A program made the translations under genes and the position numbers. Below are positions 34,553 to 42,802 of a DNA stretch of 64,000 bases, piece by piece; within the stretch, counting starts at the first letter, position 1; the number at the start of each line of letters is the position of its first letter. The notes under the pieces are model-generated. The model ran no database searches. It saw nothing but the letters and a program-made list of their open reading frames with translations, and had not been told where the DNA came from. The stretch comes from Shewanella aquimarina (lineage in GTDB: Bacteria; Pseudomonadota; Gammaproteobacteria; Enterobacterales; Shewanellaceae), in assembly GCF_023349185.1 (NCBI RefSeq), contig NZ_JAKIKY010000006.1, positions 1-64,000 on the forward strand, given 5' to 3'.

Positions 34553-35275
34553 ATGAAACTCATGATAACGGGCGCCACCTCGGGGATCGGCAAGCAGCTG
34601 GCCCTGGGCTATGCCAAGGCCGGTCACCAGGTACTGGCCTGCGGGCGCAGCCAGGCAAAGCTCGATACACTCACACAGGCATCGGCAAATATTGATGCCC
34701 TCTGTTTCGATTTGACCCAGTATGATAGCTATCCCGAGCTGCCTGCGGCTAGTGGACCGCTGGATCTGCTGATCCTCAACGCCGGGGATTGCGAATATAT
34801 CGACGATGCCCTTAATTTCGATGCTAAGCGTTTCGAGAAGATCATCAATATCAATCTTATCGCCATCGGCTATGCCCTGCAGGCCTGGTTGCCAAGGCTA
34901 AGACCCGGCGGTCGCCTGGTGTTGGTGAGCTCCAGCGCTCAGCTGCTCGCGCTGCCACGAGCCGAAGCCTATGGCACCTCCAAGGCGGGACTGAGTTATC
35001 TGGCCAAGGTGCTGGCCATCGATCTGGCGAGACATCAGATAGAGGTGACCCTGGTGCATCCGGGCTTTGTGCAGACACCGCTCACCGATCGCAACACCTT
35101 CGCCATGCCCATGATGATCGGCGCCGAGGAGGCGGCCGACACCATAATGCGTGGTATCGCCAAGGGTAAGCGTGACATACGCTTCCCGCGCCTGTTTATC
35201 CTGGTGATGCGTGGCCTCTCGCTGTTACCTTTTTCACTCTGGCGTCGTCTCGCCATGAGGATGGTGTCTCCATGA
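34553..35275 (+). CDS. short-chain dehydrogenase/reductase
   Basis: 240 residues with the NAD(P)-binding TGATSGIG motif at the N-terminus, the ILNAG motif, and the active site SSSAQ...YGTSK (catalytic Ser, Tyr and Lys). A hydrophobic C-terminal tail (RLFILVMRGLSLLPFSLWRRL) suggests membrane association, compatible with a lipid substrate. AGGAGG precedes the ATG. It overlaps the following flavoprotein gene by four bases (ATGA). Confidence 0.9.
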   Translation: MKLMITGATSGIGKQLALGYAKAGHQVLACGRSQAKLDTLTQASANIDALCFDLTQYDSYPELPAASGPLDLLILNAGDCEYIDDALNFDAKRFEKIININLIAIGYALQAWLPRLRPGGRLVLVSSSAQLLALPRAEAYGTSKAGLSYLAKVLAIDLARHQIEVTLVHPGFVQTPLTDRNTFAMPMMIGAEEAADTIMRGIAKGKRDIRFPRLFILVMRGLSLLPFSLWRRLAMRMVSP

Positions 35276-36525
35276 AGAAAATTGCCATTATCGGCTCGGG
35301 CATCTCGGGCCTGACCTGCGCCTATCTGCTGGACAAGCACTATGAGGTGACCCTGTTTGAACAGAACGACTATGTGGGCGGCCACACGGCCACCGTCGAT
35401 ATAAATCACCAGGGGCGCGACTACGCCATAGACACCGGCTTTATCGTGTTTAACGACAGAACTTACCCCAACTTCAATCGCCTGCTGGCCATGCTTGGCA
35501 TTGAGGGACAGGCCACCGAGATGAGCTTCAGCGTCCATAATCGTCAGACAGGTTTCGAGTATAACGGCCACGGCCTCAATAGCCTGTTTGCCCAGCGGCG
35601 CAACCTGTTTCGTCCCCGTTTCTGGCGTCTGCTGAGTGAGATCTTAAGCTTCAATCGACTCTGCAAGGAGAGTTATGGCCAGGACGCCGTGCCCGAGGGG
35701 ATGACCCTGGGGGAGTTTCTGACGCAGCATGGCTTTTCATCATTTTTCAGCGAGCACTACATACTGCCCATGGGGGCGGCTATCTGGTCGACCAGCCTGA
35801 AAGAGATGCAGGCCTTCGAGCTTAAGTTTTTCATCCGTTTCTTCTATAACCATGGCCTGCTCAACATCAGTGACAGGCCGCAGTGGTATGTGGTGCCAGG
35901 CGGCTCGCGCCAATATGTTGAGGCGATCCTCGCCGGCCTCTCTTGTCCGGTACATTTAGGTAGCCAGATTGAGGGGGTATATCGCCACGACGGTGAGGTA
36001 AGGTTAGTGATGCAAGGGGGGGAGACACAGGTATTCGATGAGGTGATCTTCGCCTGTCACTCGGACCAGGCGCTCGCGCTGCTGGGGGATGCAACGCCCG
36101 AGGAGCAAGCGGTTCTGGGGAGCATCCCCTACAGCCGCAACGAGGTCGTGCTGCACACCGACATCAAGTTATTGCCTAAGCGGCCACTGGCCTGGGCGAG
36201 TTGGAACTACATGCTGGATGATAATCTCGAGCGTGCGGCCTGCGTCACCTACAACATGAACATACTGCAGGGCATAGAGAGTAATACCACCTTCTGTGTC
36301 ACCCTGAATCAGAGTGAGGAGATAGAGGATGACAAGGTGCTGCGCCGCTTTGTCTATCACCATCCCGTGCTGAACGAGGCCAGTGTCGCGGCCCAGCAGC
36401 GGCGCCTGGAGATCTGCGGTAAGGCTCACACCCATTTTGTCGGCGCCTACTGGTACAACGGTTTTCATGAAGATGGCGTGCGCAGTGCCCTGGATGTCAC
36501 CAAGCGCTTCGGGATGAGTCTATGA
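35272..36525 (+). CDS. FAD-dependent amine oxidase-like flavoprotein
   Basis: 417 residues. The N-terminal dinucleotide-binding fold is IAIIGSGISGLTCAYLL, with VTLFEQNDYVGGHTATV and DTGFIVFNDRTYPNF, and the C-terminal HFVGAYWYNGFHEDGVRSA is typical of the 'FAD-dependent protein next to cyclopropane synthase' family. In R. sphaeroides a relative encoded beside a CFA-synthase-like methyltransferase is part of the singlet-oxygen regulon, and such enzymes are implicated in making modified (methyl/furan) fatty acids. ATGA overlaps at both ends show tight coupling. Confidence 0.88.
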   Translation: MKKIAIIGSGISGLTCAYLLDKHYEVTLFEQNDYVGGHTATVDINHQGRDYAIDTGFIVFNDRTYPNFNRLLAMLGIEGQATEMSFSVHNRQTGFEYNGHGLNSLFAQRRNLFRPRFWRLLSEILSFNRLCKESYGQDAVPEGMTLGEFLTQHGFSSFFSEHYILPMGAAIWSTSLKEMQAFELKFFIRFFYNHGLLNISDRPQWYVVPGGSRQYVEAILAGLSCPVHLGSQIEGVYRHDGEVRLVMQGGETQVFDEVIFACHSDQALALLGDATPEEQAVLGSIPYSRNEVVLHTDIKLLPKRPLAWASWNYMLDDNLERAACVTYNMNILQGIESNTTFCVTLNQSEEIEDDKVLRRFVYHHPVLNEASVAAQQRRLEICGKAHTHFVGAYWYNGFHEDGVRSALDVTKRFGMSL

Positions 36526-37316
36526 GTGCATTGGGTCAAGGCTCGTCCAGCCCTCGAGAGCTTGATGAGCATAGCGGCATCTATACGGGCCAGGTGCGTC
36601 ATCGCAGGTTTGGCGATATCCCACATGCCTTCGGCTATCGTCTCTACATGATGGGGCTGGATCTCGACGAGCTGCCGGCCGTCACCGCCCGCAGCTGGCT
36701 GTTTGGCCAGCGCTGGTTCAACCCCATACGTTTTTATGAAAAAGATTACCTCAAAAATGAACCCGGCAGCCTTAAGCAGCGTATTGCCCAGAAAGTCGTC
36801 GCACTCGGTGGACGTTGGCAGGCAGACAACAGGGTGGTGATGTTGGCCCAGTGCCGCTGCCTGGGGATCTATTTCAGCCCCATCAACTTCTACTTCTGTT
36901 ACGACGAGCAGCAAGTTTGCCGCTACATGTTGGCCGAGGTGAGTAATACGCCATGGAATCAGAGGCACTATTACCTGTTGAGCCTGGAGGGTGAGATGAA
37001 GATTAACAAGGCATTTCATGTATCGCCCTTCATGGAGATGGAGATGACCTACCACTGGCGGGTGTCGCCGCCGACGGCCAAGGCGATGGTGCATATCGAA
37101 AACCATCGGGAGACCGAGGGGGTCACTAAGGTGTTCGATGCCACTTTGGCGCTCGACAGGCAGGGGATCACCCCAAGCAACCTGATGAGCACCTGGCTCA
37201 GGATCCCGGCGATGACGGTAAAGATGGTCCTGGGGATCTACTGGCAGGCCCTTAAGCTGTTTGTTAAGCGCGTGCCTTTTATCACGCATCCCGATGTCGG
37301 TGAGTCGGCCAAGTAG
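36522..37316 (+). CDS. DUF1365 domain protein
   Basis: 264 residues. The DUF1365 signature begins at IYTGQVRHRRFGDIPHAFGYR and includes WFNPIRFYEKDYL, YFSPINFYFCY, EVSNTPWNQRHYYLL and KAFHVSPFM. DUF1365 is almost always found between an FAD-dependent protein and a CFA-synthase-like methyltransferase, as here, which implies a step or assembly role in the same lipid modification. No catalytic residue can be named. Confidence 0.88.
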   Translation: MSALGQGSSSPRELDEHSGIYTGQVRHRRFGDIPHAFGYRLYMMGLDLDELPAVTARSWLFGQRWFNPIRFYEKDYLKNEPGSLKQRIAQKVVALGGRWQADNRVVMLAQCRCLGIYFSPINFYFCYDEQQVCRYMLAEVSNTPWNQRHYYLLSLEGEMKINKAFHVSPFMEMEMTYHWRVSPPTAKAMVHIENHRETEGVTKVFDATLALDRQGITPSNLMSTWLRIPAMTVKMVLGIYWQALKLFVKRVPFITHPDVGESAK

Positions 37317-37397
37317 CAAAGATCACCGCGGGCGTAACCAACGGGGCGGCGCAACATAGAGCCTGAATCAGAGAGTATTTCATTTAGCGAGGTAGAG

Positions 37398-38690
37398 ATG
37401 GAACAGATAATCAAACAAGAAAACGGCGTGAAGCCTCGCGGCGCAGCAGTTAACGAGGCCGTTAAGCGCGGCGCTAAGCCAAGATATCGCGCCCTGGTTC
37501 TCCGTCTATTGGAGCAGCTCCAGGGGGGACGTATCACCTTGGTCGAAAGCGACACTCGTCAGCAATTTGGTGAGCTAACCTCTGGTCTTAACGCCGAGAT
37601 TGTGGTGCTGGATCCCAGCTTCTATCGGGACCTTATTCAGGGCGGTAGCATAGGCGCCGCCGAGGCCTTTCTCGACGGTAAGTGGACCAGCCCTGATCTT
37701 ACCCTCCTGATCCAGCTGATGGCCCGCAATCAAACCCGGCTGGATGCCCTGGAGCAGAAGGTGGCCTGGCTGACCCGCATCAAGCATCTGTTTTTAAGGC
37801 TGAGTCAGCGCAATACCGAGCAGGGCGCCAAGCGCAACATCCTTGCTCACTACGACATAGGCAACGAGCTCTACGAGCGCTTTCTCGATTCGAGCATGCT
37901 CTACTCCTGCGCCCTCTATGATGAAGCGGCGCAGAGCCTGGCCCAGGCGCAGCAAAATAAGCTGCGTACCATCTGCGACAAGCTGGAGCTCAAACCGGGC
38001 GAGCATGTGCTGGAGATAGGCACAGGCTGGGGCGCACTGGCCATCTATATGGCGCAGCATTATGGCTGCCAGGTTACTACGACCACCATATCCGATGCCC
38101 AGTATCAATATGCCAAGACAAGGATAGAAGAGGCTGGCCTTAGCGAGCAGATAACCCTGCTCAAGCAGGACTATCGTCGCCTCACGGGGCAGTATGACAA
38201 GCTGGTCTCCATAGAGATGATAGAGGCCGTGGGCCACGAATACCTGGGGACCTTCTTCGAGACCTGTTCAAAGCGACTCAAGCAAGACGGCAAGATGCTG
38301 CTGCAGGCCATAACCATCAGCGATGGTCGCTATGACAAGTATCGCAGGGGCGTCGACTTCATTCAGAAATATATCTTCCCCGGTGGCTGTCTGCCCTCGG
38401 TAGCCGTGATGAGCGAGCAGATCGCCAAGCGGACCGACATGGTGATCTGCGATCTGCAAGATATTGGCCTGCACTATGCCAGAACCCTGTATGACTGGCG
38501 TCAGGCCTTCGAGCAGGCCTGGCCGCAGCTGGAGGCACTGGGTTATGACGCCAGCTTCAAGCGTCTCTGGCTATTCTACTTCTGTTACTGCGAAGGGGCA
38601 TTCAAGGAGCGGCTGATCGCCACTCATCATCTGGTTGCCCGTAAGCCCAGGTATTTTGGGGCTCAGGATGAAAGCGTTCTGGCTTATTAA
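37398..38690 (+). CDS. cyclopropane-fatty-acid-synthase-like SAM methyltransferase
   Basis: 430 residues. An N-terminal domain specific to the CFA family (about 30-130) is followed by a Rossmann methyltransferase with the SAM-binding motif VLEIGTGWGALAIYMA, QYDKLVSIEMIEAVGHEYL and KYIFPGGCLPS. It would transfer a methylene or methyl group from S-adenosylmethionine to a double bond in membrane phospholipid acyl chains. Its place with the flavoprotein and DUF1365 suggests it may be the methylase of a modified-fatty-acid pathway rather than the housekeeping Cfa. The start is ATG 37398, 81 bases after the DUF1365 gene. Confidence 0.9.
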   Translation: MEQIIKQENGVKPRGAAVNEAVKRGAKPRYRALVLRLLEQLQGGRITLVESDTRQQFGELTSGLNAEIVVLDPSFYRDLIQGGSIGAAEAFLDGKWTSPDLTLLIQLMARNQTRLDALEQKVAWLTRIKHLFLRLSQRNTEQGAKRNILAHYDIGNELYERFLDSSMLYSCALYDEAAQSLAQAQQNKLRTICDKLELKPGEHVLEIGTGWGALAIYMAQHYGCQVTTTTISDAQYQYAKTRIEEAGLSEQITLLKQDYRRLTGQYDKLVSIEMIEAVGHEYLGTFFETCSKRLKQDGKMLLQAITISDGRYDKYRRGVDFIQKYIFPGGCLPSVAVMSEQIAKRTDMVICDLQDIGLHYARTLYDWRQAFEQAWPQLEALGYDASFKRLWLFYFCYCEGAFKERLIATHHLVARKPRYFGAQDESVLAY

Positions 38691-39177
38691 CCTTGGCCTG
38701 TTCCAGCTGGCCTGGTGGTCGGCGGCCTGGCTGACGCAATCGGCCAGCTACATCATCTCTGGGCTGATCATCTTGCATTGCCTGCTGTCGCCCAGTCTGA
38801 AAGCGGATCTGAGGCTGATGGCGCTGCTGCCGCTAGGCTTGCTGGTCGATGGCGTGCTGATTGCCCTCGGCTGTTTTCGCGGCATCGAGTCGGCATTTCC
38901 TCTCTGGCTAGCCCTTCTTTGGGTGATCTTCTTGATGAGTCTTAACCATAGCCTGCGCGCGCTGTCACGGCTCGGCCTGCCTTGGCTGATGCTTATCGGC
39001 GCCTTCGGTGGGGCGGGCAGCTACTGGGCCGGTCTGAGCCTGGGGGCGTTGGCGACCCCACTGTCCGATCTCAATTTTTGGTTGGTCACGGCGCCGGTTT
39101 GGGCATTGCTCCTGCCTTTGTTGGTGTGGGGGCAGGGGATGTTATCTGCGCAGCAAGTGAGTCAGGTAAGAAAGTGA
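38668..39177 (+). CDS. DUF2878 membrane protein
   Basis: 169 residues, almost entirely hydrophobic with about five to six membrane helices and no charged catalytic motif. ATG 38668 (after GGGGCTCAGG) gives a membrane-helix start and overlaps the methyltransferase gene by 23 bases; the longer frame from 38635 begins in unrelated sequence. DUF2878 proteins recur in this operon type. The role is unknown. Confidence 0.8.
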   Translation: MKAFWLINLGLFQLAWWSAAWLTQSASYIISGLIILHCLLSPSLKADLRLMALLPLGLLVDGVLIALGCFRGIESAFPLWLALLWVIFLMSLNHSLRALSRLGLPWLMLIGAFGGAGSYWAGLSLGALATPLSDLNFWLVTAPVWALLLPLLVWGQGMLSAQQVSQVRK

Positions 39178-39185
39178 GGTGAGTC

Positions 39186-39674
39186 ATGGGTAAATATCTA
39201 TTGCTATTACTCTTTAGCCTGAATGTTCAGGCAGCCGATCTCGACCGGTTACACAAGATAGGTAGCGCCGAGATGCAGTATCTATTTTGGACCTTGTATC
39301 GCGCCGAGCTGTATGGCACTGCCCCTGAGTATCAGGCCGCTGGTGACAAGGCGCTGAGAATTAATTACTACCGAGATATCGACAGTGATGCGCTTATTGA
39401 GGCGACCATAGACCAATGGCGTCACCTGGGGTATTCCGACGAGCAGATAGCGCCTTGGCAGGCACATATTAAGGACCTATGGCCCGACGTGCGCCAGGGC
39501 GACAGCCTGACGCTATGGGTGAACTCACAGGGCGACAGTCATTTCTACTTCGGTGACGAGGAGCTGGGACAGATCCAGGATCAAACCTTTGGCGAGGCGT
39601 TTCTGGCTATCTGGTTATCTGAGCGCACCTCTGAGCCTGAGCTCAGGCAAGGCTTATTAGGATTAAGACAATGA
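39186..39674 (+). CDS. chalcone-isomerase-like periplasmic protein
   Basis: 162 residues with a short signal peptide (cleavage near VQAAD) and a chalcone-isomerase-fold core: LFWTLYRAELYG, LRINYYRDIDSDALIEATIDQW, DSLTLWVNSQGDSHFYFG and FGEAFLAIWLSE. Plant relatives of this fold bind fatty acids, so a lipid-binding role is a reasonable inference. It overlaps the next gene by four bases (ATGA). Confidence 0.82.
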   Translation: MGKYLLLLLFSLNVQAADLDRLHKIGSAEMQYLFWTLYRAELYGTAPEYQAAGDKALRINYYRDIDSDALIEATIDQWRHLGYSDEQIAPWQAHIKDLWPDVRQGDSLTLWVNSQGDSHFYFGDEELGQIQDQTFGEAFLAIWLSERTSEPELRQGLLGLRQ

Positions 39675-40201
39675 AAAAGATCATTTTACTAGGTTTGTCC
39701 TGTCTTGTGTTGCTGCTCGGCGGCTGTGGTAGTGCATCACTCGAGGATTATCGCGATACCAGCCCGGCGCTGCATCTGGATCAGTTTTTCGACGGTAAGC
39801 TAAAGGCCTACGGCATAGTGCTTGACCGCTCGGGTACACTTATCAGGCGCTTCGAGGTCGATTTGTTGGCTCACTGGCAGGGGGATAACGGTGAGATCAA
39901 GGAGTGGTTTGTGTTCGACGATGGCGAGCGTACTACTCGCACCTGGCAGCTGACCAAGCTTAGCGATGGTTCCTATCAAGGCAGCGCTGAGGATGTGGTG
40001 GGCATCGCCCTCGGTCGCACCCGAGGCGCGGCGCTGTTCTGGCAATATCAACTCGAGATCCCCATCGATGGTGAGATCTATGAGGTAACCCTAGATGATT
40101 GGATGTTTCTGCTCGATGAAAAGCGCTTGTTTAACAAGACCGAGATGAGCAAGTTTGGCTTCAAAGTCGGCGAAGTCATCTTGTATATCGAAAAACAGTA
40201 A
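39671..40201 (+). CDS. DUF3833 lipoprotein
   Basis: 176 residues with a lipoprotein signal (lipobox LLGGC, cysteine at about residue 19). The DUF3833 core includes LDQFFDGKLKAYGIVLDRSG and DDWMFLLDEKRLFNKTEMSKFG, a lipocalin-like beta pattern. It is the last gene of the operon. Outer- or inner-membrane anchoring plus operon partners suggest a role in handling lipids; this is inference. Confidence 0.85.
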   Translation: MKKIILLGLSCLVLLLGGCGSASLEDYRDTSPALHLDQFFDGKLKAYGIVLDRSGTLIRRFEVDLLAHWQGDNGEIKEWFVFDDGERTTRTWQLTKLSDGSYQGSAEDVVGIALGRTRGAALFWQYQLEIPIDGEIYEVTLDDWMFLLDEKRLFNKTEMSKFGFKVGEVILYIEKQ

Positions 40202-40215
40202 GGGCAAAGGATTTA

Positions 40216-40277
40216 CCCGTTTGGTGTCGTTAATGGCTCTCGCTGTTTTTGCGAATGAGTCTGGTTATCCAAACGGG
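40216..40277. repeat. 9-bp inverted repeat after the operon
   Basis: CCCGTTTGG (40216-40224) is the reverse complement of CCAAACGGG (40269-40277), with a 44-base loop. It lies 15 bases after the DUF3833 stop codon without a T-run and may be the edge of a degenerate element or a weak 3'-end structure. Confidence 0.45.
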
Positions 40278-40348
40278 AGAGTTTCTACTAACATAAAGAC
40301 TGATGCTCTTTTGAAATGCAGTAATTTTAATCCTTATAGAAAGCCCTT

Positions 40349-40510
40349 ATACCAATCACAGTAAGTATGTGATAGCAAATAGCGCAGGAAAAACGCTTGA
40401 GAACAAAGCAGGATTTTTAGATAAGTAATTATTTTACAATTAAAAATACTAATACCGTTATCGAGCGCTTTAACCAGCTAGCATGATTAATTATTTATTA
40501 CGATTGGTAT
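40349..40510. mobile_element. MITE-like element, 162 bp
   Basis: It is bounded by terminal inverted repeats ATACCAATC (40349-40357) and GATTGGTAT (40502-40510), with similarity continuing a few bases inward (ACAGTAA against TTATTAC). It is AT-rich, has no open frame and holds an internal GCGCAGGAAAAACGC segment. I recognise this end sequence and core as a short repeat common in Shewanella genomes, but cannot confirm copy number here. It occupies most of the 420-base gap between the operon and the next flavoprotein gene. Confidence 0.65.
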
Positions 40511-40621
40511 TACTCTAAATAGAATCACGATGTAAAGATGTTGAACTTGAGGGAATGAGCATAGCACTTATTGGCAAATACATTGTTTGCGCGACGATGT
40601 GACGCATAAGAGGCAGCTTAT

Positions 40622-42007
40622 ATGAAAGGTTTACAACAATCTCAGGTGGACAGCTTTAAGGCTGATTTTAGTGGTGAGGTGATTTTGCCCGAAGACAGCG
40701 ACTACGATGAGGTGCGACAGATCTGGAATGGCATGATAGATCGCAGACCGGGGATGATTGCCCGGTGCACCTCGGCGGAGGATGTAGTTAAAGCCGTTAA
40801 CTTTGGCAGAGAGAATCAACTACTGATTTCGGTGCGTGGCGGTGGCCACAATATCGCGGGTAAGGCCCTTTGTGACGATGGCTTGATGATCGACCTGTCA
40901 CTGATGAAACAGGTCAGGGTGGATCCCGACAAACAAATGGCTTGGGTCGAGCCCGGTTGTACGCTGGAGGATGTGGATTCAGCCACACAAGAACATGGCC
41001 TGGTGACACCCGTGGGGATCAATTCCACCACGGGGATAGCAGGGTTAACCCTGGGTGGTGGATTTGGTTGGTTAAGCCGCAAGTTTGGCATGACTATCGA
41101 TAACCTGGTCTCTGCTAATGTGGTGACCGCCGACGGCAAACAACTTGTTGCCAGCCAAGCCAGTGAGCCAGAGCTATTCTGGGGATTGCGTGGCGGTGGC
41201 GGTAACTTCGGCATAGTCACTCAGTTTGAGTTTAAACTCCATCCTCTGGGGCCTGACGTTCTTAGCGGCCTGATAGTGTTTCCCTTCGAGCAGGCAAAGT
41301 CTGTTATCAGTCAGTTTGTTAACTTTACCGCCAACGCCCCCGATGAACTGAGTGTGTGGATGGTTGCCCGCAAGGCACCACCGCTGCCATTTTTACCCGA
41401 AACGGTACACGGCAAAGAGGTGATAGTGCTGGCGATATGTTATGCCGGCGATCCTGTCGAAGGTGAGAAACTGATTGCACCGCTTCGTCAATTTGGCACA
41501 CCTGTGGGTGAGCATGTCGGTGTACAACCCTTCGCCGCTTGGCAGCAAGCCTTCGATCCACTATTGACGCCTGGTGCCCGTAACTACTGGAAATCCCACA
41601 ATTTTACTCAGTTGACTGAAGCGGCTATCGATACGGCCATCGAATATGCCGGCACCCTGCCCACAGAGCAATGTGAGATCTTCATCGCGTCCATAGGTTG
41701 CGCCACTTGTCTGCCAGCAGCCGATGCCATGGCGTATTCTGCACGAGATGCCCAGTACGTCTTAAATGTGCACGTTCGCTGGGAGTCTGCCGATGACGAT
41801 AAACGCTGCATCGCCTGGGCGCGGGAGTTCTTCGATAAGACCAAGCCTTTTGCCAGTGGCGGCGCCTATATCAATTTCTTGACCGATGATGAAGCCGACC
41901 GCACCGAGTCAGCCTATGGTGAGACCTACGGGCGCTTGCGGCAGCTGAAGAAGCAGTACGATCCGAACAACCTGTTTAGGGTCAATCAGAACATTAAGCC
42001 CGCTTAG
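40622..42007 (+). CDS. FAD-linked oxidoreductase, berberine-bridge-enzyme type
   Basis: 461 residues: an N-terminal FAD-binding PCMH domain (about 40-215) with SVRGGGHNIAGKAL, the usual covalent-flavin histidine in GGGHN, and LTLGGGFGWLSRKFG; a substrate domain; and a C-terminal BBE segment ending YDPNNLFRVNQNI. The second flavin-linked cysteine common in plant enzymes is not obvious. Family members oxidise sugars or alkaloids; the substrate here is unknown. GAGG precedes the ATG. The gene stands alone downstream of the MITE. Confidence 0.9.
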   Translation: MKGLQQSQVDSFKADFSGEVILPEDSDYDEVRQIWNGMIDRRPGMIARCTSAEDVVKAVNFGRENQLLISVRGGGHNIAGKALCDDGLMIDLSLMKQVRVDPDKQMAWVEPGCTLEDVDSATQEHGLVTPVGINSTTGIAGLTLGGGFGWLSRKFGMTIDNLVSANVVTADGKQLVASQASEPELFWGLRGGGGNFGIVTQFEFKLHPLGPDVLSGLIVFPFEQAKSVISQFVNFTANAPDELSVWMVARKAPPLPFLPETVHGKEVIVLAICYAGDPVEGEKLIAPLRQFGTPVGEHVGVQPFAAWQQAFDPLLTPGARNYWKSHNFTQLTEAAIDTAIEYAGTLPTEQCEIFIASIGCATCLPAADAMAYSARDAQYVLNVHVRWESADDDKRCIAWAREFFDKTKPFASGGAYINFLTDDEADRTESAYGETYGRLRQLKKQYDPNNLFRVNQNIKPA

Positions 42008-42024
42008 CTAGGGCGCAAACCAGA

Positions 42025-42065
42025 AGCCAAGTGACTGTCGCTTATCATTCGATAGTCACTTGGCT
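42025..42065. repeat. 16-bp stem-loop between convergent genes
   Basis: AGCCAAGTGACT (42025-42036) pairs perfectly with AGTCACTTGGCT (42054-42065), extended inward by GTCG/CGAT with one G-T pair, around a nine-base loop. It lies between convergent genes with no T-run, so it is probably a shared 3'-end structure or factor-assisted terminator. Confidence 0.75.
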
Positions 42066-42123
42066 GATTACTGTTTGGTACCTGTCTACTTTGCTGGTGC
42101 TAGTTTAGTATCAGAGCGAGCGC

Positions 42124-42714
42124 CTACTTGGCTTCTGAGGCGATAACCGTCTTAATGCCGTGGGGATGTACCTTAATACAGAGATTTTCCCGCTTGAATG
42201 CGATGGTAGGGTTAGCCAGGCGCTCATGTTCCCCCTGGGGCGAACTCATCTTCACCTTAACATCCGTTTCCTGAGCCAGCACTCTGGTAAGTGTCGGCAC
42301 CCGCTCGAGTAGCTGCTCGCTCAGTGTCTCTGTGGTGGTCGCGCCGCCCGGCAGCACCAACTCGATATGTTCCCAGCCCTCGATCGGATAGCGTTTATCG
42401 CCGGGGTAGGGCAGCTCGATACATTCTATCGTCAGCTCGCCCAGCATCCAGGGCGTATCGAGGGCGATAATGAGTATGGGGCGGCCGTTGATCACATTGT
42501 TTGAGATGATCTCACCCTGACGGCAGAAGGCCTCTCTAAGGCTGTCGGCGCCTTGGCTGGTGTTGACCCTGAGGGCGGCGTGATCGCACTCAAGGCCCAG
42601 GCCATCCAGCCCCAGTTCTTTCATGAAATCTAAAATCGCTTGGCTGAAGGTAGGCCACTGCAGCTTGAGCGCGTCAAAAGTCAGCTCATCGGAAACTTGA
42701 GATTCAGTCATCAT
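42124..42714 (-). CDS. yecM: YecM family protein (VOC fold)
   Basis: About 196 residues. It matches E. coli YecM through LGLECDHAALRVN, GEIISNNVINGRPILI, IECIELPYPGDKRYPIEGWEHIELVLPG (in segments) and MSSPQGEHERLANPT. The vicinal-oxygen-chelate-like fold has candidate metal ligands (H in CDHAALR, E in WEHIE). The function is unproven. The start is one of two adjacent ATG codons (42714 or 42711); a TTG farther upstream is less likely. Confidence 0.88.
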   Translation of the reverse strand: MMTESQVSDELTFDALKLQWPTFSQAILDFMKELGLDGLGLECDHAALRVNTSQGADSLREAFCRQGEIISNNVINGRPILIIALDTPWMLGELTIECIELPYPGDKRYPIEGWEHIELVLPGGATTTETLSEQLLERVPTLTRVLAQETDVKVKMSSPQGEHERLANPTIAFKRENLCIKVHPHGIKTVIASEAK

Positions 42715-42802
42715 CTTAATTATCTTGTGTGGACTCAAAATTGGGTATTAGTGCCGTGCTAGCGGCGCTGGCCCCGGGTTCGGCACTGGGGCGGCACTTG
42801 TC

